From NCBI GenBank assembly GCA_900554365.1, contig USGY01000005.1:1-64000 (forward strand): a DNA stretch of 64,000 bases. Direction: 5' to 3'. The stretch comes from an uncultured Clostridium sp. GTDB lineage: Bacteria; Bacillota; Clostridia; TANB77; CAG-508. This document shows, piece by piece, positions 8,747 through 16,785 of the stretch. Numbering within the stretch: the first letter of the stretch is position 1; every line of letters begins with the position of its first letter. Position numbers and translations under genes: made by a program. The notes under the pieces are model-generated. The model was not told the origin of the DNA and ran no database searches. It worked only from the letters and a program-made list of their open reading frames with translations.

Positions 8747-9535
8747 TTGGGTAAAGTAATATCAGTAGCAAATCAAAAAGGTGGCGTTGGAAAAACTACA
8801 ACCACAGTTAATTTAGGAACAATACTCGCAAAAAAAGGTAAAAAAGTATTGTTAATCGATGCAGATCCACAAGGAAATGCAACAAGTGGATTAGGCGTAG
8901 AAAAAGAAGTAGAAGCTTCAACATATGACATCTTGGTAAATGATACAACATTAGAAGAAGCTCTTGAAAAAACAATTATAAAAAATTTGAAAATATGTCC
9001 AGCAAATATGAATTTAGCAGGTGCAGAAGTCGAATTAGTATCTATGATGTCAAGAGAGCAAAGATTGAAAGAAAAAATAGAGCCAATAAAAGAACAATTT
9101 GACTATATTTTAATTGATTGCCCACCATCTTTAGGATTAATAACATTAAATGCATTTACAGCTTCAGATAGTGTTTTAATTCCTGTGCAATGTGAATATT
9201 TCGCACTTGAAGGGTTAGGACAATTATTAAATACAATAAATTTAGTTAAAAAACATTTAAATAAAAATATACAGGTAGAAGGTGCTTTACTTACAATGTA
9301 TGATATAAGAACAAATCTTTCAAATCAAGTTGTAAAGGAAGTAAAAAAATATTTCGATAATAAAGTATATAAAACTGTAATACCTAGAAATGTAAGGGTT
9401 AGCGAAGCACCAAGCTATGGAATGCCAATAACAGAATATGATCCAAGATCTAAAGGAGCTAAAAGTTATACTAAATTTGCAAAAGAATTTTTAAAAATAA
9501 ACGAAGAAGAGAAAAAAGCTAAACATATGATTTAA
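8747..9535 (+). CDS. parA: Chromosome partitioning ATPase ParA/Soj
   Basis: This MinD/ParA-type ATPase works with ParB in origin segregation and in control of DnaA activity. The 262-residue protein starts MGKVISVANQKGGVGKTTT with the deviant Walker A (KGGVGKTT), then DADPQGNATSGLG and LIDCPPSLG. I choose the TTG at 8747 because an ideal GGAGG lies nine bases upstream; the earlier ATG at 8732 would overlap that site. Its own promoter follows the rsmG terminator. parB starts 31 bases after the stop. Confidence 0.95.
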   Translation: MGKVISVANQKGGVGKTTTTVNLGTILAKKGKKVLLIDADPQGNATSGLGVEKEVEASTYDILVNDTTLEEALEKTIIKNLKICPANMNLAGAEVELVSMMSREQRLKEKIEPIKEQFDYILIDCPPSLGLITLNAFTASDSVLIPVQCEYFALEGLGQLLNTINLVKKHLNKNIQVEGALLTMYDIRTNLSNQVVKEVKKYFDNKVYKTVIPRNVRVSEAPSYGMPITEYDPRSKGAKSYTKFAKEFLKINEEEKKAKHMI

Positions 9536-9566
9536 GTTTAACTAAATAATGATAGGGGGAATAAAA

Positions 9567-10406
9567 ATGGCAAAAATGTCAGGATTAGGAAAAGGACTTG
9601 ATGCATTATTCGGACCAGTTCCAGAAGAAGAACAACAACAGGAAAATGACAAATTAAAAAATTTAAAGATAACTGAAGTAGAACCTAATAGAGATCAAGC
9701 AAGAAAAAAGTTTGATCAAGAAGCTTTAGAGGAATTAGCACAATCAATAAAAGAATATGGTTTAATACAACCAATAGTTGTAACAAAAAAAGATGGTTAT
9801 TATAGTATAGTTGCTGGAGAAAGAAGATGGAGAGCTTCTAAAATAGCAGGATTAACAGAAATACCAGCTATAATAAGAGAAGATGATGAAAAAGTAAATT
9901 CAGAAATATCATTAATAGAAAATATGCAAAGAGAAGACTTAAACCCCGTAGAAAAAGCAATGGGAATAAAAGTGCTAATGGACAATTATGGAATGTCTCA
10001 AGAAGAAGTAGCTAAAAAGCTAGGAAAAGGAAGAAGTACAATTGCAAATTGGACTAGGGTATTAAATCTTGAACCACGTGTATTAGAAATGGCAAAAGAG
10101 GGTAAAATAACAGAAGGACACTGTAAAGCCCTTTTGATGATAACAGATCCAGAAAAACAATATTTGGCAGCTATGCAATTACAAGAAAGAGGCATAACTG
10201 TAAGACAAATGGAAGAAAAATCAAAAATAAAAATATCAAAAGAGCAAGAAAAAAGAAATCATGTATTATATAAGAAAATAGAAGAAACATTCCAAGGATT
10301 TTTTGGCTCAAAGGTAAGATTATCCCCAGGAAAAAGACGTGGAAAAATAGTAATAGAATATACTTCAAATGATGATTTGGAAAGGATAATGGGATTATTA
10401 AAATAA
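9567..10406 (+). CDS. parB: Chromosome partitioning protein ParB/Spo0J
   Basis: ParB is the CTP-dependent clamp that loads on parS and spreads, organising the origin and recruiting SMC. The 279-residue protein starts MAKMSGLGKGLDALFG. It carries the ParB/Srx CTP-binding motifs GERRWRASKIAGL and ENMQREDLNPVEKAMG, a helix-turn-helix (GMSQEEVAKKLGKGRSTIANW) and a C-terminal dimerisation segment. ATG 9567 is favoured over 9549 because the AGGGGG ribosome site lies between them. It forms an operon with parA and the DUF4446 gene. I found no canonical 16-bp parS in the window. Confidence 0.96.
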   Translation: MAKMSGLGKGLDALFGPVPEEEQQQENDKLKNLKITEVEPNRDQARKKFDQEALEELAQSIKEYGLIQPIVVTKKDGYYSIVAGERRWRASKIAGLTEIPAIIREDDEKVNSEISLIENMQREDLNPVEKAMGIKVLMDNYGMSQEEVAKKLGKGRSTIANWTRVLNLEPRVLEMAKEGKITEGHCKALLMITDPEKQYLAAMQLQERGITVRQMEEKSKIKISKEQEKRNHVLYKKIEETFQGFFGSKVRLSPGKRRGKIVIEYTSNDDLERIMGLLK

Positions 10407-10422
10407 GAAAGAGTTGAGAATT

Positions 10423-10923
10423 ATGGAAAGTTTAATAAATAATATAGGAGTAAATCAAATAATTGAAATATTATTAGCGCTATTAGTAGTATTGTTTATT
10501 GCATTTATAGCTGTTTTAGTAAAAACAGTATCATTAGATAAAAAATATAAAAAATTTATGAAAAAACTTGGAGAAAGTGAGAATTTAGAAGAAGACTTAG
10601 AAAATTTTATGTATAAAGTTGAAAGAGTTGAAAAGCAAAATGCTGAAATTCTTGGAAAAATAAATGGTCTTGATAAAGATATAGAAGGCTGCATACAAAA
10701 AGTTGGAATTGTAAGATATAGTGCATTTCAAGATACGGGAAGTGATTTAAGCTTTACACTTGCATTATTAGACGAAAAAAACAATGGAGTTGTACTAAAT
10801 GGAATATATTCAAGAGAAATGTCAAATATATATGCAAAACCAGTAGAAGCAGGAAAGTCACCTTATACACTTTCTATTGAAGAACAACAAGCAATAAATA
10901 AGGCTTTAAATGTGAAAAAATAA
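10423..10923 (+). CDS. DUF4446 family membrane-anchored protein
   Basis: This 166-residue protein has one N-terminal membrane helix (about residues 14-36), a coiled-coil segment (about 45-85, rich in Glu and Lys), and a C-terminal globular part beginning VGIVRYSAFQDTGSDLSFTLALLD, the hallmark of the DUF4446 family. Members commonly follow parAB in Clostridia; the function is unknown, and a link to origin or membrane organisation is only inferred from location. ATG 10423 is preferred to the TTG at 10414. Confidence 0.85.
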   Translation: MESLINNIGVNQIIEILLALLVVLFIAFIAVLVKTVSLDKKYKKFMKKLGESENLEEDLENFMYKVERVEKQNAEILGKINGLDKDIEGCIQKVGIVRYSAFQDTGSDLSFTLALLDEKNNGVVLNGIYSREMSNIYAKPVEAGKSPYTLSIEEQQAINKALNVKK

Positions 10924-10962
10924 TATGTTTTAAATAAAAAATAAAAAAAGTATAATTTTATC

Positions 10963-10992
10963 TTGACAATTACTACTTGGTTATGCTAAGAT
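10963..10992 (+). promoter_or_regulatory. Promoter of the serine tRNA pair
   Basis: TTGACA (10963-10968), an 18-base spacer and TAAGAT (10987-10992) with an upstream TG (extended -10) lie 20 bases before the first tRNA. Confidence 0.75.
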
Positions 10993-11012
10993 AGTAATTG
11001 TCTTTACGATAT

Positions 11013-11104
<92 letters not shown>

Positions 11105-11111
11105 AATAAAA

Positions 11112-11140
11112 CCCTGAAGGATTTATTATATACTTTAGGG
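11112..11140 (+). terminator. Hairpin between the two serine tRNAs
   Basis: CCCTGAAG pairs with CTTTAGGG (one G-U pair). It is a spacer hairpin, perhaps for processing, as there is no strong T-run. Confidence 0.4.
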
Positions 11141-11157
11141 CTTTAAATTTAATAGTT

Positions 11158-11247
11158 GTAGGTGTACCCAAGTGGTGAAGGGGGCAGTTTGCTAAACTGC
11201 TAGGTCGAGCAATCGGCGCGGAGGTTCGAACCCTCTCACCTACGCCA
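11158..11247 (+). tRNA. tRNA-Ser (anticodon GCU)
   Basis: The acceptor stem GTAGGTG/CACCTAC closes a class II tRNA with a long variable arm. The anticodon loop TTGCTAA gives GCT, the T-loop is GGTTCGAACC, and CCA is encoded at 11245-11247. It is the last housekeeping gene before the type IV secretion cluster. A tRNA 3' end is a usual integration target, but I found no second copy of this 3' end further on. Confidence 0.97.
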
Positions 11248-11250
11248 GAA

Positions 11251-11287
11251 AATAATATAAGGTTTATGAACTTATATTATTTTTTTG
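11251..11287 (+). terminator. Terminator after tRNA-Ser(GCU)
   Basis: AATAATATAAG and CTTATATTATT form a perfect 11-bp stem followed by seven T. Confidence 0.9.
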
Positions 11288-11327
11288 TTACAAAAGTATT
11301 ACAATTGTATAAAAAAATAATTTTTGT

Positions 11328-11356
11328 TTGAAAAAAAAAATAAAGTATAGTATAAT
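11328..11356 (+). promoter_or_regulatory. Promoter of the VirB2-like pilin cluster
   Basis: TTGAAA (11328-11333), a 17-base spacer and a perfect TATAAT (11351-11356) lie 40 bases before the first pilin gene. Confidence 0.75.
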
Positions 11357-11396
11357 AATAACGAATAACAAAATTTTGTAAAAACAGGGAGTAAAA

Positions 11397-11771
11397 ATGA
11401 GCAAAAAAGCAATAAATATTTTAATAATATTAATGTTATTATGTGTTTTGGTGATATTGCCATCAGTAGCATATGCATCAAATGGAACATTTGATGCAAG
11501 TACATATCAACCAAGTAGTACTACAGATGCAACTGGTGCAAGTAAAATACAAGATTTAGGAAATGTAATAATATCAGTTATAAGGACAGTGGGAACGATA
11601 ATATCAGTTGCTATTTTATCAATAATTGGAATAAAATATATGACAGGTAGTGTAGAGGAAAAAGCTGAATATAAAAAAACAATGTTACCATATGTAATTG
11701 GTGCTGTAATTTTATTTGGAATAACAAGCTTCATAGGTATTATAGTAGATCTTGTAAAAGGTTTAATATAA
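11397..11771 (+). CDS. VirB2/TrbC-like pilin, copy 1
   Basis: This 124-residue small membrane protein of the type IV secretion pilin fold has a cleavable-looking signal peptide (residues 1-27, ending VAYA) and a short Ser/Thr-rich mature N-terminus. Two hydrophobic helices (about 55-77 and 95-120) flank a polar loop with GIKYMTGSVEEKAEYKKT. The same loop recurs in copies 3 and 4, so the genes are paralogues. The ATG follows a GGGAG site. It is first in a four-gene run with one promoter. VirB2-like subunits form pili or line the channel; in Gram-positive systems their role is less clear. The assignment rests on topology, loop pattern and neighbours. Confidence 0.8.
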   Translation: MSKKAINILIILMLLCVLVILPSVAYASNGTFDASTYQPSSTTDATGASKIQDLGNVIISVIRTVGTIISVAILSIIGIKYMTGSVEEKAEYKKTMLPYVIGAVILFGITSFIGIIVDLVKGLI

Positions 11772-11794
11772 TATACTAAAAGGAGGATGATAAA

Positions 11795-12244
11795 GTGAAA
11801 AATAAAATTATTATATATATAACTACTGCTATAATATTATTGTTTGTTGGAATATTAATTCCTACAAATAATATATATGCAATGTTTACACCTGGAGGAG
11901 GAGTAGGATTTTCAAATGGTACTAAAAATAGTTCTTCTTCATCAACGCCAGATGATGTAATGAAAGATGCAGATGATTTTATAAAACAAGGGGAAAATAC
12001 AGCTGATATTGATACAAACAAATTACATGATACATCCAACTTTTTATATAATTTACTTTTAGCTTTTGGAATAGTAGTAGCAGTAATTGTTGGAATGGTA
12101 ATAGGAATAATGTATATGGTTGGAAGTGTAGAAGAAAAGGCAAATATGAAAAAAGCATTAATAGGATATGCATTAGGATGCTTTGTAGTATTTGGAGCAT
12201 TTGGAATATGGAAGCTTTCAATTAATATATTATCAAATGTATAG
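11795..12244 (+). CDS. VirB2-like pilin, divergent copy 2
   Basis: This 149-residue member of the same run starts with GTG behind AGGAGG. It has a signal peptide (about residues 1-30, ending IYA), then a Gly/Ser-rich stretch (MFTPGGGVGF, then a run of serines) and an acidic segment not present in the other copies. Two helices flank GIMYMVGSVEEKANMKKAL. It lacks the YKKT-LPYVIGA block shared by copies 1, 3 and 4, and has a longer mature N-terminus, so it may be a minor or tip subunit. That role is inferred. Confidence 0.7.
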   Translation: MKNKIIIYITTAIILLFVGILIPTNNIYAMFTPGGGVGFSNGTKNSSSSSTPDDVMKDADDFIKQGENTADIDTNKLHDTSNFLYNLLLAFGIVVAVIVGMVIGIMYMVGSVEEKANMKKALIGYALGCFVVFGAFGIWKLSINILSNV

Positions 12245-12255
12245 GTAGGTGTATT

Positions 12256-12609
12256 ATGAAGAATATCAAAAAAGTTATAATGAGTGCAATAATTATAATA
12301 ACTATTTTTTGCCTAGGGGTTACATCTTATGGATTTTCTGTAGGAGATATGACAGGCAAAGATCCATCTAATGATGCTCAAAATTCAATAAATAATTTAG
12401 GACAGGGTGTTATAAAAATAATAAGTACAGTTGGTACAATAATATCAGTTGTATTTTTAATTATACTTGGAATAAAATATATGACAGGTAGTGTTGAAGA
12501 AAGAGCAAATTATAAAAAAACATTATTGCCATATGTAATTGGGGCTAGTATATTGTTTGCTGCATCAACATTAACAAGCATTATTTATAATATTGCAATT
12601 AATTTATAA
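12256..12609 (+). CDS. VirB2/TrbC-like pilin, copy 3
   Basis: This 117-residue paralogue starts 12 bases after copy 2 behind AGGTAGG. It has an N-terminal signal (about 1-26), a short mature head (SVGDMTGKDPSNDAQNS), and two membrane helices around GIKYMTGSVEERANYKKT, followed by LPYVIGASILFAAS. It is very close in pattern to copies 1 and 4. Several similar pilins in one cluster could give mixed pili or condition-dependent subunits; this is an inference. Confidence 0.78.
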   Translation: MKNIKKVIMSAIIIITIFCLGVTSYGFSVGDMTGKDPSNDAQNSINNLGQGVIKIISTVGTIISVVFLIILGIKYMTGSVEERANYKKTLLPYVIGASILFAASTLTSIIYNIAINL

Positions 12610-12708
12610 TTGTAGTATAATAAATAATAGATTATTATATTGTTATTATAATTCTTTGTGCATACAAAGAGATTTAATATATATTTTATAAAGAAAGGGT
12701 GAAAAGTT

Positions 12709-13077
12709 ATGAAAATTAATGTAGAAAAAACAACAAAAATAGTTGCCATGATAATATTAGCTATTATGGTAGTAGCTGTTGCATCAACAGTATTTGCGTC
12801 AGTAGATCCATCAACATATAAAGGTGAATCAAGTGTTAGCACAACAAAGATTGATAGTTTAGGTAATACTATTATAAAAATAGTTAGTACTGTAGGTTCA
12901 ATTGCATCTGTTCTTGTATTAGTTGTTTTAGGTATAAAATACATGATGGGAAGTGCTGAAGAAAAAGCAGAATATAAAAAGACTTTATTACCATACGTAA
13001 TTGGAGCAGCTTTAGTTTTCGCAGCATCTGCAATTGCAGGAGTTGTTTACAACTTCGCAAATTCATCTATTGTATAG
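12709..13077 (+). CDS. VirB2/TrbC-like pilin, copy 4
   Basis: This 122-residue paralogue has a signal peptide (about 1-30, ending VFA), a short Ser/Thr-rich head and two helices flanking GIKYMMGSAEEKAEYKKT, then LPYVIGAALVFAAS. It lies 100 bases after copy 3, with its own AAAGGGTG ribosome site, and ends 9 bases before a very strong terminator. The longer AT-rich gap before it may hide a separate start point. It may be the main subunit because of the terminator-stabilised 3' end, which is only a suggestion. Confidence 0.8.
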   Translation: MKINVEKTTKIVAMIILAIMVVAVASTVFASVDPSTYKGESSVSTTKIDSLGNTIIKIVSTVGSIASVLVLVVLGIKYMMGSAEEKAEYKKTLLPYVIGAALVFAASAIAGVVYNFANSSIV

Positions 13078-13086
13078 TAAGGATAA

Positions 13087-13127
13087 AAAAATACTGTTTA
13101 GTTTTAAAACTAAACAGTATTTTTTTG
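13087..13127 (+). terminator. Strong terminator closing the pilin run
   Basis: A near-perfect palindrome pairs AAATACTGTTTAGTTT with AAACTAAACAGTATTT and is followed by T residues. It separates the pilins from the machinery genes, allowing different expression levels. Confidence 0.93.
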
Positions 13128-13244
13128 TAAAATAACAGCTTAATAAAGAAAATATATAAGTTAAAGTTACAGAAATGTTACAGATATATTAAAAACATAT
13201 TAAAACGTAAAAAAAAGCATTAAAATGTCGCTTTTTTCTAGAAA

Positions 13245-13256
13245 GTTTGGTATAAT
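13245..13256 (+). promoter_or_regulatory. Promoter of the secretion machinery operon
   Basis: A perfect TATAAT (13251-13256) preceded by TGG (extended -10) lies about 40 bases before the PrgI-like gene; the -35 region is weak. This second promoter follows the pilin terminator. Confidence 0.6.
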
Positions 13257-13298
13257 ATATATGATAAAATAATTGTGTCAAAAAAGGAGGAAATTTAA

Positions 13299-13649
13299 AT
13301 GCAAACATATGAAATTCCAAGGAATTATAAAGGTGAGGGTAGAATATTGTATGTTTTCTCAACAAAAGCTTTAGGGTATACAGCAGCAGCAGCAGCTTTT
13401 GGAGGAATATTTTATCTTATTTTTAAGGTATTAGGACTGCAAATGATAGGAATAGGAATTGTAGTATTTTTGGGTTTAATTGGATTTTGCATAGGTACAT
13501 TTAAAATTCCTGATAATAGAAAATTCAAATTTACAGAAAAAACAGGTGGAGAAGCCATTGATGATGTGATAAAAAGATGGATAAAATTTAAAAGAGGAAA
13601 AAAGAAGATATATGTATATCTAAAGGAGGAAACAAAAGATGAGCAATGA
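13299..13649 (+). CDS. PrgI/VirB3-like membrane protein
   Basis: This 116-residue protein starts MQTYEIPRNYKGEGRILYVFS, the typical opening of PrgI-family proteins, which occupy the VirB3 position in Gram-positive type IV secretion and pair with the VirB4 ATPase at the membrane. Two adjacent hydrophobic helices (about 27-70) are followed by a cytoplasmic tail with FKIPDNRKFKFTEKTGGE. It has an AGGAGG site and overlaps the next gene by 11 bases, so translation is probably coupled. Confidence 0.85.
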   Translation: MQTYEIPRNYKGEGRILYVFSTKALGYTAAAAAFGGIFYLIFKVLGLQMIGIGIVVFLGLIGFCIGTFKIPDNRKFKFTEKTGGEAIDDVIKRWIKFKRGKKKIYVYLKEETKDEQ

Positions 13650-14865
13650 TGGAATAACAAGTTTATTATCTGCAATATTAATAATAATGGTGAGTATACT
13701 GTTTGTGTTAATAATAGTTTATATTATATTAAGAGCTAAAACTAAAAAAGCAGAAAATTCAAATGGTGAAGAAATGTTGGCAGGAACCAAAAGACAAAAA
13801 ACTATTCAACCCAAAACTGTAAATAATACATATTCAAAGCAATCAATATTTTCTTTTATGGAATTTGATAAAATTGAAGATAATATGATTGTAAGAGAAA
13901 AGGGAAAAAAATTCTTAATGGTTGTTGAATGCCAAGGAATAAATTATGATTTAATGTCCGGAATTGAAAAAAACAGTGTTGAACAAGGATTTCTACAATT
14001 TTTAAATACTTTAAGATATCCAGTTCAAATATATGTGCAAACAAGAACTGTTAACCTTGAAAGTGGAATTATAAAATATAAAGAAAGAATAAATAACATA
14101 AAGGACAGACTAATAAAAAAACAATTAGAATATACAAAAAAGGAAGCCTTAGGGGTTAGCGAGAAAGAACTAAATGAAGCTAAACTAGAATTAACAAGAG
14201 AACAGAACTTATATGAATATGGCTCAGATTTAGTAAGTAATACAGAAAGAATGAGTTTGAATAAAAATATTTTAAGAAAACACTATTATGTAATTATAGA
14301 TTATATGCCAGAAGATATAAATAATGGAAACTATGGTAGCGAAGAAATTACAAGTATGGCATTTTCAGAATTATATACTAAAGCTCAATCAATAATAAGT
14401 TCATTAAGTGTTTGTGGAGTAAATGGAAAAATATTAGATTCTAAGCAATTAGCTGAATTATTATATGTTGCATATAATAGAGATGAAGCAGAAGTATATG
14501 AATTAGATAAAGCATTAGATGCAGGATATGATGATTTATATTCAACAGCACCAAATGTATTACAAAAGAGAATGAAAGAATTAGACAAAAAGATAGAAGA
14601 AGATGCTCAAAAATTAGTAAATCAAAAATTAAAAGAAGCTATTTGGGATTCAGAAGAAGAAAAAAGAGTAAAACAAAAAGAAGCACAAATGGATGAATTA
14701 ATAAATCAAATGGCTCAAGTAATTATAGAAGAAAACCAAGATATGGTTGGAAAAAATATTGCTGATAGAGCAATAAAGAAAATAAAAGAAGATGGAAATA
14801 CAAAGGAGGGAAAAGATGAAAAAGAACAAAAAACAACAAGAGGAAGAAGAAAGAAGATACAATAG
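13639..14865 (+). CDS. Membrane-anchored protein resembling a VirB4/TraC N-terminal domain
   Basis: This 408-residue protein has one N-terminal membrane helix (about 9-33), a polar linker and a globular segment (about 75-260) with VREKGKKFLMVVECQGINYDL and RYPVQIYVQTRTVNLE. That pattern is like the N-terminal domain that precedes the ATPase in VirB4/TraC proteins. A long charged, helical C-terminus (about 290-408, Lys/Glu-rich) follows. It has no Walker motif. It lies between PrgI and the ATPase and overlaps both, so it probably docks the ATPase to the channel. The family call is by pattern and position, hence moderate. Confidence 0.6.
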   Translation: MSNDGITSLLSAILIIMVSILFVLIIVYIILRAKTKKAENSNGEEMLAGTKRQKTIQPKTVNNTYSKQSIFSFMEFDKIEDNMIVREKGKKFLMVVECQGINYDLMSGIEKNSVEQGFLQFLNTLRYPVQIYVQTRTVNLESGIIKYKERINNIKDRLIKKQLEYTKKEALGVSEKELNEAKLELTREQNLYEYGSDLVSNTERMSLNKNILRKHYYVIIDYMPEDINNGNYGSEEITSMAFSELYTKAQSIISSLSVCGVNGKILDSKQLAELLYVAYNRDEAEVYELDKALDAGYDDLYSTAPNVLQKRMKELDKKIEEDAQKLVNQKLKEAIWDSEEEKRVKQKEAQMDELINQMAQVIIEENQDMVGKNIADRAIKKIKEDGNTKEGKDEKEQKTTRGRRKKIQ

Positions 14866-16771
14866 TGAGGAAGATATAAGCATTTTAAAAAAAGCAACAT
14901 TAAAAGATTTAATTGCACCATCAGGAATTGATGCTTCAAATATTGACCATATGGAAATTATATCTAATACAAAAAGATATGCAAGAAGTTTCTTTGTTTC
15001 AACTCTTCCTAGAATGTGTACTTTCCCAGAATTGTTTAGGGATATGTATCTTTTCGGCGATATAAATACATCGATTTATATCACACCAATAAAAGAAGAC
15101 AGATCACAAAATGATTTAAACAGAGTTATTAATGAATTGGAAACAGAGAGAATTGTTGCAGCAGATAGAGGAAATATAAACAGACAAAGTACAATTACTC
15201 AAAAAAGATTGGAAGCAGAACAATTAAGAGATGAAATTGCAGCAGGATTTAACAAATTATTTGAAGCAACAGTTGTATCAACATTATTTACATATAATTT
15301 AGAGGATTTAGACAGATATACAAAAATGTTAGCTGCAGAAATGTCAAAAACTTTAGTTGGAATAAAGAGTGCATGGGGTATACAAGAAGAAGCGTTTCAA
15401 TCCAATTTACCTTTAATGAATAATAAAATAAATAAATCACATACATTTGATAGAAATTCAATGGGAACAGTATTCCCATTTACAACATCAGAAATAGGAC
15501 ATCCAACGGGAGTTCCGATTGGATTTAACAAGCAAACTGGAACACCAATATTATTTGATAATTTTGCAAGTTCATTAACAAATTATAATATGGTTATTTT
15601 TGCTAAATCTGGTGCCGGTAAATCTGTTACAATGAAAACATTGGTTTCAAGATCTTCAGTACTTTCTGGAATCGAAAGTTTGGCACTAGATGCTGAAGGT
15701 GAATATACAGTTGTTGCTGAAAGTCTTGGCGGAATAAATGTTGTAATAAGCCCAACATCAAAAACAATTATAAATATCTTTGATATTGAAACAGAAACAA
15801 TTAAAGATGAAATCACGGGAAAAGATAGAGTTGTTTTAAATGTTGAAAACAAGGTTGAAGACGTAACTCAAGGTTTACTTACAATGTCAAGAGGTAGTAC
15901 AAGAAGTACAGAAGTTAATGAGTTAACAAAACAAATTATAGCAGAAACAGTTGCAGAAGAATATGCAGCACTTGGTATTACAAGCAATCCAAATAGTTTA
16001 TATGAAAAAGATTCAGCAATGGTTTCAAGAGGAGAAATACTTGCAAAGAAGAAAAAGCCAATGCCAACAATAGGCAGCTGGTATAGAAGATTACAAGCAA
16101 AAGCAAAAGATAACAAAAACCCAGATTATCAATATCATTATAGTTATTTACTTAAGGTTATGAAACAATACATAAGAGAATATGATGGACAAATGGCATA
16201 TTTTGATGGACAATCTACATTTGAATTATTAGAGGGAGCTCCCTTTATAAATCTTGATATTTCTCAACTAGAAGAAAGATTTGCAAGACCACTTGCTCAA
16301 CAAATTTTACTTTCTTGGATTTGGGAAAAGTTTGTTAAGAAAAATAGTGAAGATAAAACAAGAGCAGCTAAAAAAAGAGTACTAGTTGATGAGGCATGGA
16401 TGTTACTTCCATATCCAGAAGCCGTAGATTTTTTAAATAAAATGGCAAGACGTGCAAGAAAAAGAAATGTATCTTTGGCAATTATTTCACAGAGATTCCA
16501 AGATTTCTATGAAAAGCCAGAAGCACAAGCTGTTTTAACATCTTCTGACACCAAGTTGTTCTTAGCACAAGATAAATCAGAAATTCAATACTTGAAGGAA
16601 GTATTTAAACTTTCAGATGGTGAAGCTAATTTCTTAGTTACATGCCAAAGAGGAGAAGGATTATTTAAGGTTGGAGCAGATACAGCAATCTTAAAAATTA
16701 CACCAACGAGAAAAGAGTTTGAGTTTGTTGAAACAAACTTAAACCAATTAGCGAAAAGAAAAAATAACTAA
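14816..16771 (+). CDS. VirB4/TraC-type secretion ATPase
   Basis: This ATPase powers pilus assembly and substrate transfer at the cytoplasmic face. The 651-residue protein has an N-terminal region with RSFFVSTLPRMCTFPELF, then a RecA-like domain with Walker A FAKSGAGKSVTMKTL (about residues 262-276), Walker B RVLVDEAWMLL (about 522-532), and the motif ARKRNVSLAIISQRFQDF, all typical of VirB4. I use ATG 14816 (AGGAGGG site) rather than 14792. The start lies inside the preceding gene. It is the clearest sign that this cluster is a true type IV secretion system. Confidence 0.93.
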   Translation: MKKNKKQQEEEERRYNSEEDISILKKATLKDLIAPSGIDASNIDHMEIISNTKRYARSFFVSTLPRMCTFPELFRDMYLFGDINTSIYITPIKEDRSQNDLNRVINELETERIVAADRGNINRQSTITQKRLEAEQLRDEIAAGFNKLFEATVVSTLFTYNLEDLDRYTKMLAAEMSKTLVGIKSAWGIQEEAFQSNLPLMNNKINKSHTFDRNSMGTVFPFTTSEIGHPTGVPIGFNKQTGTPILFDNFASSLTNYNMVIFAKSGAGKSVTMKTLVSRSSVLSGIESLALDAEGEYTVVAESLGGINVVISPTSKTIINIFDIETETIKDEITGKDRVVLNVENKVEDVTQGLLTMSRGSTRSTEVNELTKQIIAETVAEEYAALGITSNPNSLYEKDSAMVSRGEILAKKKKPMPTIGSWYRRLQAKAKDNKNPDYQYHYSYLLKVMKQYIREYDGQMAYFDGQSTFELLEGAPFINLDISQLEERFARPLAQQILLSWIWEKFVKKNSEDKTRAAKKRVLVDEAWMLLPYPEAVDFLNKMARRARKRNVSLAIISQRFQDFYEKPEAQAVLTSSDTKLFLAQDKSEIQYLKEVFKLSDGEANFLVTCQRGEGLFKVGADTAILKITPTRKEFEFVETNLNQLAKRKNN

Positions 16772-16785
16772 TGGAGGATAACTTT

